A stretch of 57,514 bases of DNA from Fibrobacterota bacterium (GTDB lineage: Bacteria; Fibrobacterota; Chitinivibrionia; Chitinivibrionales; FEN-1185): NCBI GenBank assembly GCA_003165595.1, contig PLWQ01000041.1, positions 1 through 57,514 of the forward strand, read 5' to 3'. Under the pieces are notes generated by a model, which worked only from the letters and a program-made list of their open reading frames with translations, did not search any database and was not told the origin of the DNA. The translations under genes and the position numbers were made by a program. Position 1 is the stretch's first letter, and each line of letters starts with the position of its first letter. Of this stretch, positions 50,135 through 57,514 are shown one piece after another.

Positions 50135-50239
50135 AAGAAACGTATAAGAACAAATGGGAGGAAAATACTCATAATTCTGTTCTCTGTAAACGGTTAACTA
50201 TCAAGTTGTTATAACTCATACCCAAAAAAGGAGTATGCC

Positions 50240-51355
50240 ATGGAAAACAAGAAGAAAGATGTGAGCAGGCGAGCGTTCCTTGCAAGTGCCGCAGCCCTGT
50301 CCTCTGTTCCGATTATCGCCTCATGCGGCGGAGAAAGCAAAATGCCGCTTTCCGGAAGCGTGCAGTCGCAGAATAACCCTAATCAGTCGACCCCAAAGTC
50401 TAATGCAGCCGCCCCTCTCATGACGACGCGTCAACTTGGAAACACGGGATTGTGCGTTTCGATACTCGGGTTTGGCGGCGGATCGAAGTTCGCCGCGCTC
50501 TCCGCCGCAGACAGGCTCCTTGCCATGGACGCGGCGATTGCCGGCGGCGTCAACTATTTCGACAACTGCATTGAATACGGAACTTCGGCCACCTACGGGA
50601 CATACTTCACCAGCGCAACCTGCCCGGTCAAGAGAAGCGAGGTCATAATAGTCGACAAGATTGATGATCGCGACTACGCTGGGGCCAAGAAGTCCTTTGC
50701 GAGCGAGCTTGCCAAATTGCAAACCTCCTATGTAGACCTCCTGCTGTGCCACAATGTCGCTTCGGGCGAGAATCTCACCAACATTGCAGCGACAACCGGC
50801 GTATGGCAATTCCTAAAGGAAGCAAAGGCTGCCGGTACAGCCAGATTCATCGGTTTTTCCAGTATGGACAACACGGCCGGCGCAGGAACTCTCGTGGATT
50901 GGATAAACAGTGCCATGAATCCTGACGTTTGCACCCTGGCGATGAACATTACAGGTTACGGCAACATGCAGAAAACAGCCGCTCCCGCTGCCCGCGCAAA
51001 AGGGATGGGCGTTTCCTGCATCAAGACCGTGCTCGGCGTTGTCGGTGCAGCCCATACTATTTCGGCATGCTTCGGTGGCCTGCTCAGCCTGAAGGACGCA
51101 ACCGGAGCCCCGCTGGTTTCGACCCTGATTGTGGGCCATGATGGCGGAGCGGCCCAGGTAACAGCCAACTGCGCCGTCATGAACCAGCTTTACCCTCCTA
51201 CGGCGTGCCCGACAACGGGAGTACTGTCCAGCAACAACAACCCTTACAATTACGACGAACTCGAACGCAGCGCAAGACACCTTGCCGGACCCCATGCTCT
51301 TCCTTGGGCAAGGCCCGATTTCAAAGATGATGGCAAGCCGTACATCTGGGCGTGA
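50240..51355 (+). CDS. Exported aldo/keto reductase, twin-arginine lipoprotein
   Basis: A 371-residue product, AAAGGAG before ATG. The N-terminus VSRRAFLASAAALSSVPIIA is a twin-arginine signal ending in a lipobox (IASC, Cys29), so the folded NAD(P)-type enzyme would be exported and lipid-anchored. After a low-complexity linker (about 35-58) comes an AKR barrel: TTRQLGNTGLCVSILGFGGG, and the tetrad Asp108 and Tyr113 (YFDNCIEYG), Lys140 (IIVDKID), His171 (LLLCHN). All four residues are present. The absence of NAD(P) in the periplasm implies a tightly bound cofactor, as in exported Gfo/Idh/MocA-type oxidoreductases. It is paired with a ThuA-like gene, suggesting oxidised-sugar chemistry outside the cytoplasm. 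Confidence 0.85.
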   Translation: MENKKKDVSRRAFLASAAALSSVPIIASCGGESKMPLSGSVQSQNNPNQSTPKSNAAAPLMTTRQLGNTGLCVSILGFGGGSKFAALSAADRLLAMDAAIAGGVNYFDNCIEYGTSATYGTYFTSATCPVKRSEVIIVDKIDDRDYAGAKKSFASELAKLQTSYVDLLLCHNVASGENLTNIAATTGVWQFLKEAKAAGTARFIGFSSMDNTAGAGTLVDWINSAMNPDVCTLAMNITGYGNMQKTAAPAARAKGMGVSCIKTVLGVVGAAHTISACFGGLLSLKDATGAPLVSTLIVGHDGGAAQVTANCAVMNQLYPPTACPTTGVLSSNNNPYNYDELERSARHLAGPHALPWARPDFKDDGKPYIWA

Positions 51356-51440
51356 GTAAGTGATAGTGTTGACAAGGAAATTCTAAACAGCGATCATTAT
51401 ATTGTTTTTTTTCAAATGATCCTCTTGAAAGGGGGCCGAA

Positions 51441-52469
51441 ATGTTTAAATTGAAATTCTGTGGCATGGCTGCTGCCCTATTTGCTGTGGTGTTCTGTGTC
51501 GGTGTTTCTTTTGGATTTCCAAGGCAGAATGGGCTCAAGAGCGTGTTGGATCTTTCGGACATGGGCCCGGTGGGGCATCCGGTTGCCGAGCCGGACACAA
51601 TGCTAAAACACCTATCTGCTAAGTTTGGTTTTCAGCTTACTATCACCAAAACCCCGGTGCCAATCACAAGAGCCAATCTCCAGCAGTACGATGTGGTTAT
51701 TTTCAACCAGACATCGTATGCCGGTACAACCCTTAATGCAGATGAACAGCTGGCAATACATGATTATCTGTTACTTGATCACGGGAGTTGGATGGGCTGG
51801 CACGGCGCAGGGGCAACTCATGCCAGCTGGAAGTGGTATATTGATTCCATGATCGGCGCTGATTTTACGAATCACGGCGGTGTTGTAAAAGCGAATATGT
51901 ACACCAACTTTAAGCAATACGCCACAAACGATACATTCAAGATCTTCTTTGGCAATGTGCCGGATACCTTCTCCACCAGTGAAGAATGGTACAATCTGAC
52001 TCCCAATCCGTACAATCTTCCTTTCTTGCATATGCTCCAATTCGTCGACGAATCGTCGTATGGAAGCACGGCAATGGGTCCGCATCACCCCGTTACGTGG
52101 TGCCAGATTCTTCCCGGCGGAGGAAGAACTTTTTATTGCAGCCGCGGACACGTGGGAACCTGTTTTTCGGAAGTGACAATGGACTCCACGATTTGGGACG
52201 CTTTGCAATGGTGCGGCGACACATTGAAAGGTTCCTCTGTTGAGCCGAGTGAGAACTTTTTGCATTCCAAGGGTGTTGAGGACTTTGCAAAATGGAATTT
52301 TAGCGAGCCGACACGTTTGAACGTCTACAATCTTGCAGGAAAACTCATAACATCAAAATCGGTTAGAAGTCTAGCTGAGATTCAGAATGCGCTGCCTTTC
52401 GGTTGTCATGTTGTCCGCATCATGGATGGGTCGGGACGCACTGCGCAGCAAATGACAGTAGTCAGGTAA
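51441..52469 (+). CDS. Secreted ThuA-like domain protein with sorting module
   Basis: A 342-residue product, AAAGGGGG before ATG, signal peptide ending about residue 26 (SFGFP). ThuA (class I glutamine-amidotransferase-like) landmarks: YDVVIFNQTSYAGTTLNADE, LAIHDYLLLDHGSWMGWHGA, SMIGADFTNHGG, HPVTWCQILPGGGRTFYCSR and GHVGTCFSEV. The typical H-G fold turn (GWHGAGA) is kept. The final ~70 residues (LNVYNLAGKLITSKSVRSLA...VVRIMDG) are a sorting-type module. Some ThuA proteins act in 3-keto-glycoside metabolism with oxidoreductases; with the preceding AKR this could be an extracytoplasmic version. It is 85 bp after the AKR gene and followed by a terminator. Confidence 0.8.
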   Translation: MFKLKFCGMAAALFAVVFCVGVSFGFPRQNGLKSVLDLSDMGPVGHPVAEPDTMLKHLSAKFGFQLTITKTPVPITRANLQQYDVVIFNQTSYAGTTLNADEQLAIHDYLLLDHGSWMGWHGAGATHASWKWYIDSMIGADFTNHGGVVKANMYTNFKQYATNDTFKIFFGNVPDTFSTSEEWYNLTPNPYNLPFLHMLQFVDESSYGSTAMGPHHPVTWCQILPGGGRTFYCSRGHVGTCFSEVTMDSTIWDALQWCGDTLKGSSVEPSENFLHSKGVEDFAKWNFSEPTRLNVYNLAGKLITSKSVRSLAEIQNALPFGCHVVRIMDGSGRTAQQMTVVR

Positions 52470-52498
52470 GGCTTCTTACTGTCTATCGTTTTATGTGC

Positions 52499-52545
52499 AA
52501 AGGGAAGCTCTTCTGAAACGAGCTTCCCTTTTGTATTTTTTGACG
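52499..52545 (+). terminator. Intrinsic terminator of the AKR-ThuA operon
   Basis: AAAGGGAAGCTC / GAGCTTCCCTTT, a 12-bp perfect stem with a nine-base loop, followed by TTGTATTTTTT. Confidence 0.88.
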
Positions 52546-52607
52546 CAGTGCCGATTGCATTTCGCCGATCATGTGCGGGTTCTAATGATTTTCAGAGGAA
52601 GTAATCC

Positions 52608-54227
52608 ATGAGTAGCTTTTTGCTCAAGACCGGTAAAGCGATTCTTATTTCCGGATTGTTTGTAGTCTTGCCGGCAATTCCCGCTCTTGCCCACAATACC
52701 AGTTGGAATAAAGCACTCATCATACAAAATGGAACTCAATTAACCTTGGAATTGCGAATAGTTCAGGTCGATCTGCTGGGCGCTGTAAGCAAAGGGATAG
52801 ACAGCTCAAGGGTACTCAGCACAGGAGAATGGAACGAGCTGCTGCCTCAAATCAAGAACTACGTTTTTAACAATATTTCTCTTAAAATCGACGGCAGTCC
52901 GGTAACAGGAGTTGCCGATGAAAGCTGGGCGCTTGAAGACAACTCAAACGGCGCAACGGCAGTTGACACTCTAATGCGCGCAATCAAGATCTCCCGGACG
53001 TGGAACATCACCGGCATTCCGCACAAAATTGAATTCAGGCCCGATCTCCTGGAAAATGTTGTGCTGCCGGTCAAGTGGGTTGTCGTGCTGGCTACAGAAA
53101 CCACGAAAGACCGAAGACTATTCAAGGTCATTTCACGCGGGGAAACGGTCTATTTCGATTTTGACAAGAGTGCATTCGTCAATCAATCAGGCAAATCCTT
53201 GTCCGGTCCGGATGAGAATAGGCTATGGGGCAAGATTTCGCAGTTTGTAAAGATTGGCTTCAATAGTATCAGCCTTGAAAAGATATTCAAACCGGGCGAA
53301 AATACCGGCATGCTTATTATTTACCTGTTCCTTGCAATTGTAATCGGCGCACTCCATTCGCTTTCCCCTGGCCACGGAAAAACGCTGATTGGGGCATATA
53401 TCATCGGGAACAGGGGTACCGTTGCCGATGCCGTTACGCTCGGTGTCGTCACGGCGCTCAGCCACACCATCAGCGTTCTCATTCTCGGTCTTTTTATTTT
53501 GATCGTGTTCAACTCCGTGGTCCCGCCTCAGATCAATATGTATCTCAATATCGCGTCAGGTTCGGTAATCATTATCATCGGTATCTTCATGTTCAGAAGA
53601 CGTCTCATGGAATTGAATCATGCCGACCAGCATCATAGCCATTCCCATGATCACCACCTGCATTCGCATGACCTCAATGAGGCATACGGTCATTCGCACT
53701 ATGATCATAGCGATAATGAACATTCGCATCATCCGCACGATCACGAGCATCCGCACGATCACGAGCATCCGCACGATCACGAGCATTCGCACGATCACGA
53801 GCATTCGCACGATCACGAGCATTCGCACGATCACGAGCATTCGCACGATCACGAGCATCCGCACGGGCACGAGCATCCGCACGGGCATCAGCACATCACA
53901 ATGGAATCGATCCAGAAAAAAGGATTCATGACGAATGTAATAATGGGGATTTCCGGCGGGATGGTTCCTTGTCCAACAGCACTGGTTGTTCTTTTCCTGG
54001 CCGTCTCGGTCAAGAAAGTAGCACTTGGTTTACTGCTCATCGTTTTCTTCAGTTTTGGCCTGGCCGCAACGTTGACCGTCCTGGGAATTCTATTTGTAAA
54101 AGGTTCGTCGCTCATCAGCAGATACGACAATAACAAATTCTTACCGAAATTGCCTGTTCTCAGCTCGATACTAATTATGCTGATCGGCGCGGCAATCGTG
54201 ATAAGAGTGTTGTTTGTTCGGGGATAA
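52608..54227 (+). CDS. NicO-family nickel/cobalt transporter with His-rich loop
   Basis: A 539-residue integral membrane protein. Signal (ending PALAHN), then a ~200-residue extracytoplasmic domain of DUF-like beta sequence. NicO motifs: IGALHSLSPGHGKTLIGAYI (about 245-265), TLGVVTALSHTISVLILGLF, and after the loop MGISGGMVPCPTALVVLFLA. Four to six helices are visible, with the two halves separated by a His/Asp/Glu-rich cytoplasmic-type loop (about 345-430). It includes seven HDHEH(P/S) units plus HGHEHP and HGHQH. The family contains RcnA-like exporters and importers; the direction cannot be read from sequence. The [NiFe] hydrogenase operon ~10 kb away gives a reason for nickel handling, though they are separate units. 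Confidence 0.87.
   Translation: MSSFLLKTGKAILISGLFVVLPAIPALAHNTSWNKALIIQNGTQLTLELRIVQVDLLGAVSKGIDSSRVLSTGEWNELLPQIKNYVFNNISLKIDGSPVTGVADESWALEDNSNGATAVDTLMRAIKISRTWNITGIPHKIEFRPDLLENVVLPVKWVVVLATETTKDRRLFKVISRGETVYFDFDKSAFVNQSGKSLSGPDENRLWGKISQFVKIGFNSISLEKIFKPGENTGMLIIYLFLAIVIGALHSLSPGHGKTLIGAYIIGNRGTVADAVTLGVVTALSHTISVLILGLFILIVFNSVVPPQINMYLNIASGSVIIIIGIFMFRRRLMELNHADQHHSHSHDHHLHSHDLNEAYGHSHYDHSDNEHSHHPHDHEHPHDHEHPHDHEHSHDHEHSHDHEHSHDHEHSHDHEHPHGHEHPHGHQHITMESIQKKGFMTNVIMGISGGMVPCPTALVVLFLAVSVKKVALGLLLIVFFSFGLAATLTVLGILFVKGSSLISRYDNNKFLPKLPVLSSILIMLIGAAIVIRVLFVRG
53736..53894 (+). repeat. 18-bp in-frame tandem repeat in the NicO gene
   Basis: Seven near-identical units of CACGATCACGAGCATYCG, then CACGGGCACGAGCATCCG and a partial unit. 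Each encodes one His-rich hexapeptide, so copy-number change would preserve frame. Near-identity at DNA level suggests recent slippage expansion. Confidence 0.9.
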
Positions 54228-54262
54228 GTATTTCGCTCCGGCAAACGCAGCCAACCGCATGT

Positions 54263-56011
54263 TTAATCCGGCAGCTTTGCGAAACGATAGGTTAGCGTTG
54301 CGCCCAAACTGAAATTTCCGTGGAATCTTGCGACGACGGATTGGCGAAGAATCGGACTATCGTAAAACGCGAAAGCGTACGATGCCTGGATTCTCAGCAT
54401 ATGAGCCAGCTCCAGCGCAACAAAGGGAGCTATAATATGCGTATTGACTGCCTCCCTTTCCCACTTTGCCGGATCATTGTCGACAAACTCAAAATTGTTT
54501 CCGTTTGGTTCCAATGTCGTGTAATCGTTGACAACCGGTTCGATGTCGGGAATGTTGGAATGGGCATCGGGAGTGAAGAAGTGTATCTCATCATAGCGTG
54601 TTCCTACGTAGATATTTTTAGCAAGAGGATAAGAGATGCTGAGCGCGCATTTTATCGCCTTGAAATCCTGGGCGGTGAGAGTGGCGGTGTCTTTGTACCC
54701 ACCCTCCTGATAGAGAGATGCGGAATCCAGATAATAATAAGTATGATCAAATGCATAGGTAACGCTGTTTTTTTTCGGAATCCGCCACGACCCGGCTACA
54801 CCTCCGTCAACTACCAGCTTCTTCAAACGCCAATTCATCCAGTACATGCCGTTGAGGACCGAGCTTCCTTCCATTGAGAAATTCGGTATCATTTCGTTCC
54901 AGTTCCAGCTGTCGACGACGGCTCCAACTTTGGCACTTGGTCTGTTTACGTAATCGGGCGATCCGCTGGCCAAAAAAACAGTTCCGCTGCCATAGGCAAG
55001 TATTGCATGCTGGACCAACCCCTTGGTGTTCAGGGCAAGCTCTGTCCCGATGTGCCATCCGCTTGTTTTGGGAAGGTAGTACGTTTTGGTGATGATTGCA
55101 TTTCCGGGCCAGTCAAGAATATTCGGGTTGCCGGTACTGGTTTGGGTTGAATCTGCCGGGCATTGCTGGTAACCCCCGATTAATTTAAAGCCAAAGATTC
55201 TCTTATACCCGTATTGAGCCCGCAGGAAAAGGTGATTGAGGTTTCGTATATTGTCAAGTTGTTCAAACAGCAGCTGCTGATTTCCGGTTGTGTCACTGAA
55301 CCAGAGGCTCCTGCCAAGAAACTGCTGGCCGGCCGCAGCTTCCCAGGAAAAAAAGTGGGTCTGCCCGATATCGCAGCCATAATTAAGAACCAATCCATTG
55401 AAATTCCAATTTTCGAGCGGCATCTGATCAAAAATCGGGCAATAGGACCCCGAAATGTTTATTCGGCCGATTTCTCCCGAAAAACCTTTCAAGAACGGGG
55501 GCGCCCACTTGATGTTGAGCGAGCCGATCTGGAGATAATCGCCCACGCTTTGCGCGTTTTCCGCGAGATTGTCAAGATTGCAATTCAAGGACAGGGTACC
55601 CCAGACATCAGGAAGGAAACGATACCGTAACCTTGTGCTGATGGAGTTCCCTTGCCAGAGCGGAACGTACCCGAAATCGCCTTGTGAAATATAACCATCA
55701 GTTCTGAAGGGGAGCGGGGTTTTGCTGGTTGATTCCATGTAGAGAAAGGAATTATACACATTTGAGATGTCCCCTCCCGGCCCGAGCGGTTCTCCCCCAT
55801 GCAAGTCTTGACTGAGTGACTGTCCCAAATTGGCATACAGGTCGAACGCCAATTTTACGGAGTCGTTGAGATCATAAATGGATGCGCCGGAAAAGCTTTG
55901 GCCGGCTCCCGGCCCGCCGAATGCGCCTCCTTGCCCATTCATGGATTGGTGAGCAAACCCTTCATGCCATATGAGGAACATCAGGAGACAAAAGAATGCG
56001 GCTTTTCTCAT
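54263..56011 (-). CDS. Outer-membrane beta-barrel protein of unknown function
   Basis: A 582-residue product, AGGTGG seven bases before ATG, signal peptide ending about residue 20 (GFAHQ). After a Gly-rich stretch (MNGQGGAFGGPGAGQSFSG) it consists of alternating amphipathic strands (STRLRYRFLPDVWGTLSLNC, LFLRAQYGYKRIFGFKLIGG, GSLNIKWAPPF, LRIQASYAFAFYDSP, FSLGATLTYRFAKLPD). No family was recognised. It shares no obvious motifs with the barrel pair at 14.1-16.5 kb. It is convergent with the NicO gene and follows the 308-residue gene on the same strand at 131 bp. Confidence 0.65.
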   Translation of the reverse strand: MRKAAFFCLLMFLIWHEGFAHQSMNGQGGAFGGPGAGQSFSGASIYDLNDSVKLAFDLYANLGQSLSQDLHGGEPLGPGGDISNVYNSFLYMESTSKTPLPFRTDGYISQGDFGYVPLWQGNSISTRLRYRFLPDVWGTLSLNCNLDNLAENAQSVGDYLQIGSLNIKWAPPFLKGFSGEIGRINISGSYCPIFDQMPLENWNFNGLVLNYGCDIGQTHFFSWEAAAGQQFLGRSLWFSDTTGNQQLLFEQLDNIRNLNHLFLRAQYGYKRIFGFKLIGGYQQCPADSTQTSTGNPNILDWPGNAIITKTYYLPKTSGWHIGTELALNTKGLVQHAILAYGSGTVFLASGSPDYVNRPSAKVGAVVDSWNWNEMIPNFSMEGSSVLNGMYWMNWRLKKLVVDGGVAGSWRIPKKNSVTYAFDHTYYYLDSASLYQEGGYKDTATLTAQDFKAIKCALSISYPLAKNIYVGTRYDEIHFFTPDAHSNIPDIEPVVNDYTTLEPNGNNFEFVDNDPAKWEREAVNTHIIAPFVALELAHMLRIQASYAFAFYDSPILRQSVVARFHGNFSLGATLTYRFAKLPD

Positions 56012-56142
56012 GAGTGTCCACCTGTTCTAGAATCAATCATTTTAATCAATCGCTTTTGTGAATTATCAACTATCCGTGCATCGCCCCATCCTCTTGGCCA
56101 TGATCGGGCAAGAAGCAGGCATTGCCAGCAATAGGGATTTGC

Positions 56143-57069
56143 TTATTTGAGCAGAATCGTATCTTTCTTTTCTTTCTTCTTTTCGTGTTCTTTATCGTAA
56201 AAATAACTCCGCATTTCTGTTTCCGATTTCTTCAATTCGTCGTTTAACCAAATCAAGTCCTGTGCGCTCGCTGTAAATTCTCCAAGATCAAAATACTGAT
56301 GTATCCTGGTCGTCTTGTTCTTTAATTTGTCCACCTTCTCAAAAACCACATTCCACATTTTGTGGCCGGCGGTGTCCGGAGCGATCTCGAATTTGAGCAG
56401 ATACTTCTGGAAAGAGGTATCGTCCCAGGAGAGCGAAAGAGAGGGCACGTTGCCGGAAAAGCTGCTATCTTTATTGACCTTTGAAGGATTGAGGTTTCTC
56501 AAATCGATTCGGGGGCCAATTGACAACCGCTGCGACGGAGAGGAACCGGACAATTTGCCGGTGTCAATTACCAGGTTCATAGAGGAGCCCTTGCGCGCGG
56601 GAAGACTATCCACGCCGGTTGACATACTGATATCTGTTGCGCCAAAGTTCCTTTTCACCAACGTCGAATCCGCTTTCCCGGGCCGGGCCGCCAGACTGTC
56701 GGCGGCATCAAGAGATAAGAGGCGCAATTCATTGTAGAGCGAATAGATGACCTTTAAATGGGGATGAACCCTGTCGAAGTTGAAATCCTCCATATCGCTA
56801 TTCATTGCCCGCAGAACCGCATTCAGCGCTTCGAAAATCTCCTCCGGAGTTCTCTTCTTGAAGGCCTGTTTCTCAACCGGGTCCGCAGTGCCGGGTGCAA
56901 CCGACATCTGCGGCTTCGGAGATTCTTTGGAAATATTCTCTTGCGCTTCGGAACGTTCGGAGACCAAGAACAAAAAGAGTACTGCCGGAAGGGCTATCCA
57001 TGGCCTGACCGAATGGAACACAAGCGAAGTCGCTTCTTTCAAGAATCCGCCGTTCAAGCTGACTGACAA
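56143..57069 (-). CDS. Exported protein of unknown function
   Basis: A 308-residue product from a TTG start preceded by GGAG at nine bases; no better start precedes the hydrophobic segment WIALPAVLFLFLVSERSEAQ (about 24-43), a signal peptide or single anchor. The mature part is hydrophilic, Ser/Asp/Lys-rich, with a helical EEIFEALNAVLRAMNSDMED region and a Lys/Glu-rich C-terminus (KEHEKKKEKKDTILLK). No family was recognised. Probably co-transcribed with the downstream barrel gene, so a periplasmic partner of that barrel is possible but unproven. Confidence 0.55.
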   Translation of the reverse strand: MSVSLNGGFLKEATSLVFHSVRPWIALPAVLFLFLVSERSEAQENISKESPKPQMSVAPGTADPVEKQAFKKRTPEEIFEALNAVLRAMNSDMEDFNFDRVHPHLKVIYSLYNELRLLSLDAADSLAARPGKADSTLVKRNFGATDISMSTGVDSLPARKGSSMNLVIDTGKLSGSSPSQRLSIGPRIDLRNLNPSKVNKDSSFSGNVPSLSLSWDDTSFQKYLLKFEIAPDTAGHKMWNVVFEKVDKLKNKTTRIHQYFDLGEFTASAQDLIWLNDELKKSETEMRSYFYDKEHEKKKEKKDTILLK

Positions 57070-57514
57070 TTGCCACTTCTCCGGTGAGACGGGGTGTGTG
57101 CAAAAATCTTGCTCATGCGCCGTTCTTGTCCTGCTGCCGTGATCTAAAGGATCATATCCTTCTGGATCGCTCGCCCGCAGAGGATGTTTGGGACCGGGAT
57201 TCCAATACAGCCGCCCGGCAGTCCCTTATTGACCGGATAGGTATGCATTGTGGCTGCGAACACCTTCAAGAAAGCCGCGGACAAAAGCCTCTCCAAATCA
57301 AAAAACGGCATACGTGAGAATAATATACTCATGCCTGATTTGATTATCAATATTCTTCCTTGGAAACGCGCCCCGCGCCTTGCGGGATTCCGGCCCTGCG
57401 AATTCGCGTTTGGGCAAGATGTCTCGTCACTTTCGCTGCGAGACGTCCGCCGGGACGGCACCGACGAGTAACTGAAGGACCTCGCAGCACCACGACTACG
57501 ACTGCATGCAACAC
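57070..57514. other. Right-end gene-free stretch
   Basis: No frame here has a convincing start, ribosome-binding site or domain. There is a hairpin GTCTCG / CGAGAC at 57421-57444 in GC-rich sequence and an AAACGCG / CGCGTTT inverted pair around 57364-57411, both reminiscent of the palindromic repeat island on the left. The region is cut by the window edge. Confidence 0.45.

Larger units (their letters stand above)
49747..50239. other. Divergent regulatory region between the catabolic operon and the aldo/keto reductase operon
   Basis: About 490 bases without a supported gene. They include the candidate operator palindrome (50081-50097), a good plus-strand promoter (50106-50134), an AAGACCC/GGGTCTT hairpin at about 49896-49929 and AT-rich sequence before the OYE-type gene (TATATATAAAGG on the minus strand) without a convincing -35. 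Confidence 0.55.

Noticed and set aside
49747-50239. Riboswitch or tRNA in the long intergenic region
   Set aside because: No cloverleaf, no recognisable riboswitch core; only a promoter, a palindrome and a weak hairpin were supported.
53556-53894. Minus-strand frame reading VRMLVIVRMLVIVRML
   Set aside because: Shadow of the 18-bp histidine repeat; low complexity, not a membrane protein.
57144-57461. A 105-codon minus-strand frame at the right edge
   Set aside because: Basic, shadow-like composition and no ribosome-binding site.

Overview
The window looks like a chromosomal segment of a Fibrobacterota-type (Fibrobacter/Chitinispirillum-like) Gram-negative polysaccharide degrader. Three things suggest this. 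A TIGR02147-type regulator sits next to a lipoprotein gene. Almost every secreted enzyme ends in a similar 60-80 residue C-terminal module of type IX-sorting style (xLxVYxLxGxxVADL...VRxMxAG...GxYxxxLDNG). There is no SusC/SusD pair. The taxonomic call is inference from sequence recognition only.

Left part (1-13.5 kb, minus strand): a truncated-looking FN3-like secreted peptide, two large secreted proteins with sorting modules, then about 2.2 kb of GC-rich, gene-free DNA full of interspersed repeats and palindromes. After it come a frameshifted gene, a GH16 beta-glucanase-like enzyme with its terminator and candidate promoter, a DUF5107/mutarotase-like secreted protein, a lipoprotein with a carbohydrate-binding-like domain, and the TIGR02147 regulator, whose stop overlaps the lipoprotein start.

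Central part (14.0-35.8 kb, plus strand): a 21.7-kb collinear saccharolytic locus. It holds two related outer-membrane beta-barrels, two SGNH/CE6-like esterases, EIGHT consecutive paralogous BNR_4 (PF15892-like) beta-propeller proteins, and two GH105-like unsaturated-uronyl hydrolases. BNR_4 propellers include lyases of rhamnose/uronate polysaccharides (PL24 ulvan lyases, for example), and GH105 removes the unsaturated uronate such lyases leave. The locus therefore reads as a system for a deacetylatable, rhamnose/uronate-rich polysaccharide. A 21-bp perfect-stem terminator closes it.

Right-central part (35.9-42.0 kb, minus strand): a tightly overlapping operon that goes maturation protease, TAT-exported [NiFe]-hydrogenase small subunit, large subunit, outer-membrane beta-barrel, 11-heme cytochrome, 6-heme lipoprotein cytochrome. 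This reads as a periplasmic hydrogenase wired to a porin-cytochrome conduit for extracellular electron exchange. The small subunit has an Asp in place of a proximal-cluster Cys and carries a supernumerary Cys. A gene for a NicO-family nickel/cobalt transporter with a His-rich loop lies at 52.6 kb.

Next (42.2-49.7 kb, minus strand) is a cytoplasmic catabolic operon: an OYE/GltD-like fusion flavoenzyme, an SDR, a fumarate-reductase-like flavoprotein, KDPG aldolase and KDG kinase. The last two finish catabolism of the uronates released upstream. The first three form a redox trio of unknown substrate. At 50.2-52.5 kb a TAT-lipoprotein aldo/keto reductase and a secreted ThuA-like protein share an operon. 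Its promoter carries the same palindrome (TCTTACTC-N-GAGTAAGA type) that lies upstream of the saccharolytic locus. The right end holds the NicO transporter, another outer-membrane barrel and an unrecognised exported protein. No rRNA, tRNA, CRISPR array, transposase or phage gene was seen.
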